NCBI GenBank assembly: GCA_046715235.1 | Contig: JBKJZO010000075.1 | Span: 1 to 7,012 of the forward strand | DNA from: JBKJZO01 sp046715235 | GTDB taxonomy: Bacteria > Actinomycetota > Actinomycetes > BP-191 | Direction: 5' to 3' | DNA: 7,012 bases | Shown: positions 1-5,437 of the stretch, piece after piece | How the letters are laid out: each line of letters begins with the position of its first letter | How positions within the stretch are numbered: the stretch's first letter is position 1 | Position numbers and translations under genes: made by a program | Notes under the pieces: generated by a model | The model's database searches: none | Seen by the model: the letters and a program-made list of their open reading frames with translations, nothing else | Told to the model about the DNA's origin: nothing

Positions 1-409
1 CGACGTCCTTGATCGGCAGGTCGGCGTAGTAGTGCAGGAGCACCGGGCTTCGTAGACGCTCCGGCAGTCCCTCGACGAGGTGCCGGAGCCACGGGTCGAC
101 GTCCGTGACGTGATCCGCGCCGGGTACGGCGTGCAGTTGCTGCAGTGCGGTGCGCTCGCGCCGCTCCCTGCGCCAGTGGTCGCGCACGAGGTTGAGCGCG
201 ACGACGTACAGGAACGCCTTGGGATCACGGACGCCGCCCCACCGCGCGAGCAGGCGGGTGAACGCTTCGGCCGCGATGTCGTGGGCGACCTCAGTGCTGC
301 CTGCGAGCGCTGCGCACCAGCCGGCGAGTGGCGCGTAGTGAGCCGACCAGAGTTCCCGGGCCGCGTCGTCACGGGCCGCGAGGCTGCCGGCTACCGCCAT
401 CTCTCCCAA
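1..409 (-). CDS. ECF-family RNA polymerase sigma factor, SigE-like, partial (C-terminus off the left edge)
   Basis: An extracytoplasmic-function sigma factor directs RNA polymerase to a small set of stress or envelope promoters. About 136 residues are visible. From the TTG start, region 2 covers roughly residues 12-85: a helix with WSAHYAPLAGWC, then AHDIAAEAFTRLL, then RDPKAFLYVVALNLVRDHWR, the usual core-binding and -10-recognition segment. A short linker follows, then the start of region 4 (LPERLRSPVLLHYYADLP), where the window ends before the recognition helix. The start is uncertain. TTG at 409 lies 6 nt after a strong GAAAGGAG (423-416). The in-frame ATG at 400 would need a 15-nt spacing, or a GGGAG only 2 nt away. 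No anti-sigma gene is visible, but it could lie beyond the edge. Family assignment is firm; the subgroup and the regulon are inference. Confidence 0.88.
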   Translation of the reverse strand, partial: MGEMAVAGSLAARDDAARELWSAHYAPLAGWCAALAGSTEVAHDIAAEAFTRLLARWGGVRDPKAFLYVVALNLVRDHWRRERRERTALQQLHAVPGADHVTDVDPWLRHLVEGLPERLRSPVLLHYYADLPIKDV

Positions 410-437
410 GGCCCACTCCTTTCGCGCATGTACTACA

Positions 438-462
438 GACGCGGGCGGCGACCGGTTGGTTC
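438..462 (-). promoter_or_regulatory. Candidate ECF-type promoter of the sigma factor gene
   Basis: Reading leftward, GAACC (462-458) is followed after 16 nt by CGTC (441-438). This matches the general form of ECF promoters, an AAC-containing -35 and a CGTC-like -10. Transcription would begin near 431, giving a leader of about 22 nt that contains the GAAAGGAG ribosome binding site. If the gene product recognises this site, the gene is autoregulated, a common arrangement for ECF sigma factors. The match is short and could be chance in GC-rich DNA. Confidence 0.38.
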
Positions 463-538
463 GGTGCGCGAGCAGCAGTGATGCCGCCGCCCGGCCGCTG
501 GAGTACCGTCGGGTCAGGCACCTGCAAGGAGGCGAGTC

Positions 539-598
539 ATGGGCAGCAAGGACAAGGGCAACAAGGAAACGAAGAAGCCCAAGAAGGAAAAGAAGTAG
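539..598 (+). CDS. 19-residue lysine-rich small protein
   Basis: A 19-codon ORF from ATG to TAG encodes a peptide that is almost half lysine (9 of 19), with the remainder mainly Glu, Asp, Gly, Asn and Pro. It has no hydrophobic stretch and should be soluble, disordered and very basic. A consensus AAGGAGG (526-532) lies 6 nt before the ATG, the best ribosome binding site in the window, and this is the main reason for calling it real. Lysine is encoded almost only by AAG, as expected in a high-GC genome. It is divergent from the sigma factor and convergent with the phosphatase gene. No family is recognised and the function is unknown; binding to nucleic acid or ribosomes would suit the charge but is only a guess. 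Most gene finders would skip it because of its length. Confidence 0.6.
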   Translation: MGSKDKGNKETKKPKKEKK

Positions 599-600
599 CG

Positions 601-660
601 CGTTCAGCGACTCGGCCGGCGCCGGTCAATGACATGACCCGCTGCCCGAGTCGCTGAACG
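601..660 (-). terminator. Long inverted repeat between convergent genes, likely terminator
   Basis: A perfect 15-bp inverted repeat has arms at 601-615 (CGTTCAGCGACTCGG) and 646-660 around a 30-nt loop. The loop holds a 10-bp palindrome (616-625, CCGGCGCCGG) and a small inverted repeat (624-628 with 635-639). One arm is formed by the last sense codons of the phosphatase gene. Read leftward, the hairpin is followed by a T-rich run (598-578, beginning CTACTTCTTTTCC), which fits an intrinsic terminator for the leftward operon. Read rightward, the hairpin begins 2 nt after the small-ORF stop but lacks a U tract, so it would be a weaker or factor-dependent stop there. Confidence 0.68.
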
Positions 661-1678
661 TCCCACCGCCCGCCGGCACGAACTCCCACTCGTAGCTCCG
701 CTCCCGCAGCGTCATCTTGAGTACGCCGAAGGTCTGCCACTCGCGTACCTCGCTGCCGCGCTCCTTGCCTTTGAAGAAGTACAGGCTGCGGCCGCCGGTA
801 CCGACCACGAACTGCCGCATCCCGCGCGCCGGGTCGACGTTGCCGCCCGCGTTGATGGGCGCGAACCGTTCGTAGTCGTGATCGTGTCCGGCCAGCGCAA
901 CCTCGACGCCGGCATCAGCCAGGGTCCGCCATACGCCGTCCATCGACGCGTCGTTGCCGTGCAGACCGGAACTCCATCGCGGGTGGTGCCAGAACGCGAG
1001 CGTGCAGCGCGACCGGTGGGCGGCAAGATCCGCGCGCAGCCAGCGCTCCTGCGGCGATCCGCGTTGGCAGCCGCCGACGAGGCGGCAGTTGGAGTTGAGC
1101 GCGATGACGTGCCAGCCGCCGATGTCGGTGCTGTAGTAGCCGCCGCGTTCCCTGGCCGCGCGCTTGCCGAAATAGGTGTAGTAGCCGGGCGCGACACCCG
1201 TGCCGTACTCGTGGTTGCCCGGCGTTGGCCAGGTGATGCTCTTGAACCGTCCCCAGGTCTGCTCATACACGCCGCGGAAGTCCGCGAGCAAGCCCTTCTC
1301 GTACGCCAAGTCGCCAAGCACTAGCACGGCGGCCGGCTTGATCTGGGCGACCAGGTCGCTCGTCGCGCGCTGCTGGCACGCGGTCGGCGTACCGGCTCCA
1401 CCGTGGTACGCCGGGTGGCTGGCCTGGCAGGCGATGTCGCCCGCCGCGACGATGACGGTGCCGCTCTCCGTCGTCGGTCTTGAGGCAGGTGCGTCGGCTG
1501 TAGGCGGGGTTGTCGAGGTTGACGCAGTGGGCGTCGCCGTCGCGCGGGGCGTCGCGCTGGTCGTGGGGGAAGAGGCCCCGGGCTCGCTGTCACACGCCGT
1601 GGCGGCGACCAACCCGGCGGCTGCTGCCACGGCGACCAGGACGCGTAGCTTCCGTCGCCGCACCGCCGTCGTGATCAT
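626..1678 (-). CDS. Secreted lipoprotein metallophosphoesterase, purple acid phosphatase-like
   Basis: A predicted exported phosphomonoesterase of 350 residues. The N-terminus has a basic stretch (RRRK, 7-10), a hydrophobic core (about 11-25) and a lipobox-like ATAC with Cys29, so it is probably lipid-anchored outside the cell membrane. A Thr/Ser/Pro-rich linker (about 30-72) leads to the catalytic domain. Metal-site motifs appear in order: GDI (Asp81), GDLAY (Asp123, Tyr126), GNHE (155-158), WHHP (His231, His232) and GHDHDYER (264-271). The GDxxY tyrosine and the final GHxHxYER resemble purple acid phosphatases more than generic DxH phosphoesterases. The substrate is unknown. The ATG at 1678 overlaps the upstream dehydrogenase stop as TGATG, indicating translational coupling; a GTG at 1681 would add one residue. 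The nearest GGAG is 16 nt away, so coupling probably matters. The last codons form part of the downstream hairpin. Confidence 0.88.
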   Translation of the reverse strand: MITTAVRRRKLRVLVAVAAAAGLVAATACDSEPGASSPTTSATPRATATPTASTSTTPPTADAPASRPTTESGTVIVAAGDIACQASHPAYHGGAGTPTACQQRATSDLVAQIKPAAVLVLGDLAYEKGLLADFRGVYEQTWGRFKSITWPTPGNHEYGTGVAPGYYTYFGKRAARERGGYYSTDIGGWHVIALNSNCRLVGGCQRGSPQERWLRADLAAHRSRCTLAFWHHPRWSSGLHGNDASMDGVWRTLADAGVEVALAGHDHDYERFAPINAGGNVDPARGMRQFVVGTGGRSLYFFKGKERGSEVREWQTFGVLKMTLRERSYEWEFVPAGGGTFSDSGSGSCH

Positions 1679-3099
1679 CACGTCGAGTTTGGCACTCCGG
1701 GAGATGACGTCGCATCTCGCAGCATCTTGCCCGGGTTGAGCACGCCCAGGGGGTCGAAAGCTCGCTTGACCAGGACGTGGACACCGAGCGCGGCGCTGCC
1801 GATCTCGCTCTCGAGGTAGTCGAGCTTCAGCAGGCCCACGCCGTGCTCACCGGTGATGGTGCCGCCGTGGCGGATGGCACTGCGGACGATGTCCTCGAAC
1901 GCGGCGTGGGCCCGCGCCAGCGACGATGCGTCCTGCGGGTCGAAGACGATCGTCGGATGCATGTTGCCGTCGCCGGCGTGACCGAACGTGCCGATCACGA
2001 CACCGTGCTCCTTGGCCGCCCGCTCGACGTCCGTGAGCAGATCGGCGATCCGCCCAACCGGCACCGCGACGTCGTCGAGCAGTACGGAGCCCTGCCGTTC
2101 GAGCGCGGGGAAAGCCGATCGCCGGATGGCCATGAGTTCACGGGCCTCCATCGGGTCGTCGGTCTCGACGAGGAAGGACGACCCGGCCTGCTGGCACTGC
2201 TGCGCCATCTGGGTCACGTGCGCCCGCCCGGCCTCGCCGCCGAGGTCCGAACACGCGAGCAGAAGTGCGGCCGCGTCGAGGTCGAGCTCCATCCGCTTCC
2301 ACTCCTCGACCGCACGGACCGTCGTACCGTCCATGAGTTCGAGCACCGACGGCACGCCGGTGGACACGATCCCGCTGACTGCTTGCCCGGCTGAGACCAG
2401 CGAGGGGAAGAACGCTGCGAGCGTTGCCGCCGGCCCGGGCGGCGGCCGCAGCCGCAACGTGGCTTCGGTGATGATGCCGAGGGTGCCCTCGGAGCCGACG
2501 AACAGGCTGGTCAGGTCGTAGCCGGCAACCCCTTTGACGGTACGCCGGCCGGTGCGGATCGCCTGACCGTCGGCCAGCACCACCTCCAGGCCGAGCACCC
2601 AGTCGCGCGTAACGCCGTACTTCACGCAGCACAGCCCGCCGGCGTTGGTCGCCAGATTGCCCCCGAGGGTGGAGAACTCGTAGCTGGCGGGATCCGGCGG
2701 ATACCACAGCCCATGCTCGGCAACGGCGGCACTGAGGTCTGCGGTGATGACGCCCGGTTGGACGGTCGCCAGCATCGACTGGGGGTCGATGTCGAGGATT
2801 TCTTTCATCGCGACCAGGGACAGCAACAAGCAGCCGTCCACCGCGTTGGCGCCGCCGGTCAGTCCCGATCCTGCACCGCGGGCGACGACCGGAATCCGGT
2901 GCCGCGTCGCGAACCGCATGACCGCCTGCACCTGGCTGGTCTCGGTGGGACGGACCAGCGCGAGCGGCACGCCCGCGGCCAGCTGCGCCGCCTGGTCGCG
3001 GGAGAAGGCGGCGACAACAGCCGGATCGGTGACGAGCACCGAGGCCGGCAGCTCCGCTTGCAGCTGCTCCAGAAGCGCCGCTGCGTCGACCCCGGTCAC
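1678..3099 (-). CDS. FAD-linked 2-hydroxyacid dehydrogenase, GlcD / D-2-hydroxyglutarate dehydrogenase-like
   Basis: This 473-residue flavoenzyme should oxidise a 2-hydroxyacid such as glycolate, D-lactate or D-2-hydroxyglutarate to the 2-oxoacid in the cytoplasm. The FAD-binding domain (about 45-220) shows VVARGAGSGLTGGAN (71-85), PPDPASYEFSTLGGN (134-148), NAGG (152-155) and GYDLTSLFVGSEGTLGI (193-209). The C-terminal oxidase domain carries the likely metal and substrate site HAGDGNMH (374-381, both His) and GEHGVG (417-422), then FDPLGVLNPGKML (448-460). Length is normal for the family. The GTG start overlaps the gntR stop as GTGA, with GGAGG 5 nt upstream. No GlcE or GlcF subunit gene is adjacent, so it probably uses another electron acceptor; the divergent etfBA is the obvious candidate. 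The family is certain, the substrate is not. Confidence 0.93.
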   Translation of the reverse strand: MTGVDAAALLEQLQAELPASVLVTDPAVVAAFSRDQAAQLAAGVPLALVRPTETSQVQAVMRFATRHRIPVVARGAGSGLTGGANAVDGCLLLSLVAMKEILDIDPQSMLATVQPGVITADLSAAVAEHGLWYPPDPASYEFSTLGGNLATNAGGLCCVKYGVTRDWVLGLEVVLADGQAIRTGRRTVKGVAGYDLTSLFVGSEGTLGIITEATLRLRPPPGPAATLAAFFPSLVSAGQAVSGIVSTGVPSVLELMDGTTVRAVEEWKRMELDLDAAALLLACSDLGGEAGRAHVTQMAQQCQQAGSSFLVETDDPMEARELMAIRRSAFPALERQGSVLLDDVAVPVGRIADLLTDVERAAKEHGVVIGTFGHAGDGNMHPTIVFDPQDASSLARAHAAFEDIVRSAIRHGGTITGEHGVGLLKLDYLESEIGSAALGVHVLVKRAFDPLGVLNPGKMLRDATSSPGVPNST

Positions 3100-3833
3100 C
3101 GCCTCCTCCCGCGTTTCTCCGCGTCGATGAATCGGCCGTAGAACCCCAAGACGTGCTGCCGCACCAGCTCGGCGGCGCGCTCGCCGTCGCCCGCCTCGAC
3201 CGCATCGAGTACGGCGGCATGCTCGGCGTGCAGCGCACGCAACACCGGTCTGGTGTTCCCCCGCAGCCCGGCGAGCGCCTCGAGCAGGTGCGAAGCCACC
3301 GATTCCCGGACGGCCAGCATCACCAGGTGCAGCGCCTCGTTGCCCGAGGCCGCCACCAGCGCGACGTGAAACCGCACGTCGGCGGCGTCGAAGTCTTCCG
3401 CCGAAATGCCGGGGGCAGCCATCTCGTCGAGGGCCTGGCGCGCTTCCGCCAGCCGAGCCGGATCGCCGTCGCCGGCAGCGCGGGAAAGCGCTGCTCCTTC
3501 GAGGGCGCAGCGAAGCTCCACCAGGTCAGCAAGCGACACCCGCTGCAGCTGAACCAGGTGCCGGAGGGCGTCGCGCAGCGGCGCACTCGTCGGCCCGGTC
3601 GCGACCGTCGTCCGCACGGTGCTCGTCGAGCCACCACCAGCGACCAGCCCCTGCGCCTGCAGCGCGCGCAGTGCCTCCCGCACCGTCGTGCGGCTCACCC
3701 CGAACTGCCGGCACAGCTCGCGCTCGGTCGCGAGCGGCTTCCCGGCCGCCAACGACCCGTCGAGAATCGCCTCGCGGATCTGCTCAGCGACCTGCAGGTA
3801 GGCCGGGTTGCGGTCGATCCCGGTGAAGGTCAT
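3096..3833 (-). CDS. GntR-family transcriptional regulator, FadR/FCD subfamily
   Basis: A ligand-responsive DNA-binding repressor or activator of 245 residues. The N-terminal winged helix covers about residues 10-76 (QVAEQIREAILDG, LATERELCRQFGVSRTTVREALRAL), the hallmark of GntR proteins. The all-helical FCD domain (about 88-235) carries the usual metal ligands: Asp152 and His156 in ADVRFHVAL, His205 in EHAAVLDAV, and His227 in RQHVLG. FCD domains of this type typically sense small carboxylic acids, which suits regulation of the neighbouring hydroxyacid dehydrogenase. The ATG at 3833 has GGAGG 7 nt upstream (3845-3841), and the domain starts right after it, so a longer reading from 4073 through the hydrolase gene is rejected. 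It lies 26 bp downstream of the hydrolase and overlaps the dehydrogenase by 4 bp. It probably binds the palindrome at 4552-4562, which would make the operon autoregulated. Confidence 0.94.
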   Translation of the reverse strand: MTFTGIDRNPAYLQVAEQIREAILDGSLAAGKPLATERELCRQFGVSRTTVREALRALQAQGLVAGGGSTSTVRTTVATGPTSAPLRDALRHLVQLQRVSLADLVELRCALEGAALSRAAGDGDPARLAEARQALDEMAAPGISAEDFDAADVRFHVALVAASGNEALHLVMLAVRESVASHLLEALAGLRGNTRPVLRALHAEHAAVLDAVEAGDGERAAELVRQHVLGFYGRFIDAEKRGRRR

Positions 3834-3859
3834 CCGCTTTCCTCCGGCGTCGGGCTCGC

Positions 3860-4507
3860 TCAGCCTTCGTAGCCGCGGCTGGTGTCGGCGAGCTCCGCGT
3901 CTCCCGTCAGCGATGCGAGGAACTCGTCCGCGGTAACCGGGTGGGAGAACATCGGGTAGTCCTTGGCGATCGCGTTGTCGTGCTCCTCCTGCGAGGTGGC
4001 GGCGACGCAATCGGTGAGGGTGAGGACGTTGAAGCCCTTCTCGTACGCCGTGCGCATCGTCGACTCGACGCAACAGTTGGTCAGGAAGCCCCCGAGCACG
4101 ACGTTCTTGATGCCCCTGCTGCGCAGGATGAAATCGAGGTTGGTCGTCGCAAACGTGTCGAGCCCGCGTTTGCCCTCCACCACGATGTCGCCCGGCGCCG
4201 GCTCCAGCTCCTTGACGATCTCCGCGCCCCAGGTGCCCTTCACGAAAGCATTGCTCGCGACCACGCCGGCCAGGATGCCGTAGGGCGACGGGGACAGCTC
4301 GCCGTACCCCTTCGCGAAGCTGATCGGGGCGTGGATGATCGTCGCGCCGGCCTCGCGCGCGCGCTCCACGGCCTCCACGGTCGTGTCGAGCATCCCGGTC
4401 TCGTCCATCACCCCCACGACTGCACCATGCAGGGCGCCGCCCTCACTGGTGAAGTCGTTCTGGAACTCGATCAGGACCACTGCGGTCTCGCTTGGCTCGA
4501 GCTTCAT
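3860..4507 (-). CDS. Cysteine hydrolase, isochorismatase-like family
   Basis: A cytosolic alpha/beta hydrolase of 215 residues. Members use an acid-Lys-Cys triad to cleave amides (nicotinamide, ureido or N-carbamoyl compounds) or isochorismate. Visible triad positions are Glu14 in LIEFQNDF, Lys113 in EGKRGLDTF and Cys146 in FLTNCCVEST, where a second Cys sits at 145. The first triad residue is Asp in most well-known members; Glu here marks a distinct subgroup or a change in chemistry. The position of the Cys supports an active hydrolase. The ATG has GGAGGAG (4519-4513) 5 nt upstream. It is the first gene of the operon, so its reaction probably feeds or clears the compound sensed by the GntR protein downstream. 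The substrate cannot be read from the sequence. Confidence 0.9.
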   Translation of the reverse strand: MKLEPSETAVVLIEFQNDFTSEGGALHGAVVGVMDETGMLDTTVEAVERAREAGATIIHAPISFAKGYGELSPSPYGILAGVVASNAFVKGTWGAEIVKELEPAPGDIVVEGKRGLDTFATTNLDFILRSRGIKNVVLGGFLTNCCVESTMRTAYEKGFNVLTLTDCVAATSQEEHDNAIAKDYPMFSHPVTADEFLASLTGDAELADTSRGYEG

Positions 4508-4517
4508 GGTTGCTCCT

Positions 4518-4545
4518 CCGTCGCCGCGGGGTTAAAGGGCGACGG
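4518..4545 (-). repeat. 8-bp inverted repeat in the leader of the hydrolase operon
   Basis: CCGTCGCC (4518-4525) and GGCGACGG (4538-4545) are perfect inverted copies around a 12-nt loop. In the leftward direction the distal arm runs into the ribosome binding site (GGAGGAG 4519-4513), while the proximal arm overlaps the proposed -10. It could be a second protein site in DNA. If transcription starts further upstream it could instead form an RNA hairpin touching the ribosome binding site. Confidence 0.45.
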
Positions 4546-4570
4546 TAAAGTTGGTCTGACCAGCAGTCAA
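4542..4570 (-). promoter_or_regulatory. Promoter of the hydrolase-gntR-dehydrogenase-phosphatase operon
   Basis: Reading leftward, TTGACT (4570-4565) and TACCGT (4547-4542) are separated by exactly 17 nt. The -35 matches the sigma-70 consensus at 5 of 6 positions, and the -10 fits the TANNNT form usual in actinobacteria. Transcription would start near 4535, leaving a leader of about 28 nt that contains GGAGGAG. The spacer is filled by the FadR-type palindrome, so a bound regulator would block polymerase. Confidence 0.65.
4552..4562. promoter_or_regulatory. FadR/GntR-type operator palindrome
   Basis: TGGTCTGACCA is a perfect palindrome about one central base and matches the TGGT-N3-ACCA pattern known for FadR-subfamily GntR regulators. 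It sits between the -35 and -10 of the leftward operon promoter, which encodes such a regulator as its second gene. Binding by that protein is inferred from family knowledge and position. Further GACC half-sites lie at 4574, 4592 and 4612. Confidence 0.7.
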
Positions 4571-4609
4571 TAAGACCGGCTGGGATTTTCTGACCAAGAG
4601 GCAAGAGAT

Positions 4610-4639
4610 TTGACCGGCCGCACCGCCTGGGTCGAACGT
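4610..4639 (+). promoter_or_regulatory. Candidate etfB promoter, possibly giving a leaderless transcript
   Basis: TTGACC (4610-4615) is a good -35. At 18 nt spacing the hexamer GAACGT (4634-4639) keeps only the A at position 2 and the final T of TANNNT, so the -10 is weak. A start about 7 nt later would fall at or next to the A of the etfB ATG (4647), which lacks a ribosome binding site. The -35 overlaps a GACC half-site, so the GntR protein might also affect it. Confidence 0.33.
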
Positions 4640-4646
4640 GTCGCCA

Positions 4647-5426
4647 ATGAACATCGTCGCCTGCGTGAAACAGGTCCCTGACACGTGGGCCGACAAGAAA
4701 CTCGATGCCGCCACGAAAACCCTTGACCGCGAGTCGGCCGAGGGCGTGATGAACGAGCTCGACGAGTACGCCGTCGAAGCGGCCCTGCAGCTGAAGGAAG
4801 CGCACGGCGGCACGGTCACCATCGTCACCATGGGTCCCGCGAAGGCAGCCGCGACTATCCGCAAGGCACTGTCGATGGGCGCCGACGCCGGCGTCCACGT
4901 GTGCGATGACGCGCTCGCCGGCTCGTGCGTGATGGCGACGTCGTCCGTGCTGGCCGCGGCAATCAAGACACTCGACGCCGATCTCGTCGTGCTCGGCTCC
5001 GAGACGACCGACTCGCGGGGTGCGGTGATACCCGCGCTGCTCGCGCATCGCTTGGGACAGCCGCAACTGACGTTGGCCGAGAAGGTCGACGTCGACGGAT
5101 CGACTGTCCGGATCCAGCGCGTCACCGAGACCGGTCATGACGTCGTCGAGGCGCAGCTGCCTGCTGTGGTCTCCGTCGTCGAGAAGATCAACGAGCCGCG
5201 CTACCCGTCGTTCAAGGGCATCATGGCCGCCAAGACCAAGCCGCTCACGACGCTGACGCTCGCCGACCTCGGCCTCGAGACGTCGGCGGTCGGCCCCGAC
5301 GGCGCGACTACTGCAGTACGAGACTTCAGCGACCGGCCGCCGAAGCTGCGCGGCGAACTCGTCGTCGACGACGGCACCGGCGCCGAGAAGCTCGCCGAGT
5401 TCCTGCACGCCGGCAAGTTCGTCTAG
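4647..5426 (+). CDS. etfB: Electron transfer flavoprotein subunit beta
   Basis: The beta subunit of ETF binds AMP, pairs with EtfA, and accepts electrons from acyl-CoA and other flavin dehydrogenases, passing them toward the quinone pool. The 259-residue protein has the family start (VKQVPDT, 7-13), the nucleotide-domain segment LVVLGSETTDSRGAVIPALLA (about 113-133) and the beta signature with the partner recognition loop NEPRYPSFKGIMAAK (182-196). Phe189 lies where human ETF has the anchoring Leu195; I recall Phe here as common in actinobacterial homologues. ATG at 4647 is chosen because it begins the conserved MNIV start; a GTG at 4638 would add three residues and has no ribosome binding site. 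Neither start has a clear Shine-Dalgarno, so translation may be leaderless. etfA follows after 11 bp. Confidence 0.96.
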   Translation: MNIVACVKQVPDTWADKKLDAATKTLDRESAEGVMNELDEYAVEAALQLKEAHGGTVTIVTMGPAKAAATIRKALSMGADAGVHVCDDALAGSCVMATSSVLAAAIKTLDADLVVLGSETTDSRGAVIPALLAHRLGQPQLTLAEKVDVDGSTVRIQRVTETGHDVVEAQLPAVVSVVEKINEPRYPSFKGIMAAKTKPLTTLTLADLGLETSAVGPDGATTAVRDFSDRPPKLRGELVVDDGTGAEKLAEFLHAGKFV

Positions 5427-5437
5427 GGGGCGGGGTC

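Noticed and set aside
80..481. 133-residue rightward ORF over the sigma factor gene
   Set aside because: It is antisense to a clear ECF sigma factor with recognisable region 2 and region 4 sequence, and its translation has no domain-like character.
501..532. TACCGT at 504-509 as a -10 for the small lysine-rich ORF
   Set aside because: No acceptable -35 lies 16-18 nt upstream, so I could not support a specific promoter for this ORF.
878..1739. Rightward ORFs of 148 and 179 residues over the phosphatase gene
   Set aside because: They are antisense to a gene with all five metal-site motifs in order, and no ribosome binding site or domain is seen.
2138..3238. 366-residue leftward ORF, the longest alternative frame in the dehydrogenase region
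   Set aside because: It is a shifted frame of the dehydrogenase and GntR genes, rich in Arg, Gly and Ala as expected for a GC-rich shadow.
3834..4073. An 80-residue N-terminal extension of the GntR regulator
   Set aside because: The extension is an alternate frame of the hydrolase gene. The ATG at 3833 has GGAGG 7 nt upstream and begins right at the family N-terminus.
4443..5408. 321-residue leftward ORF over etfB and the divergent gap
   Set aside because: It is antisense to a fully motif-supported etfB, has an Arg/His-rich composition, and would run through the promoters and operator.
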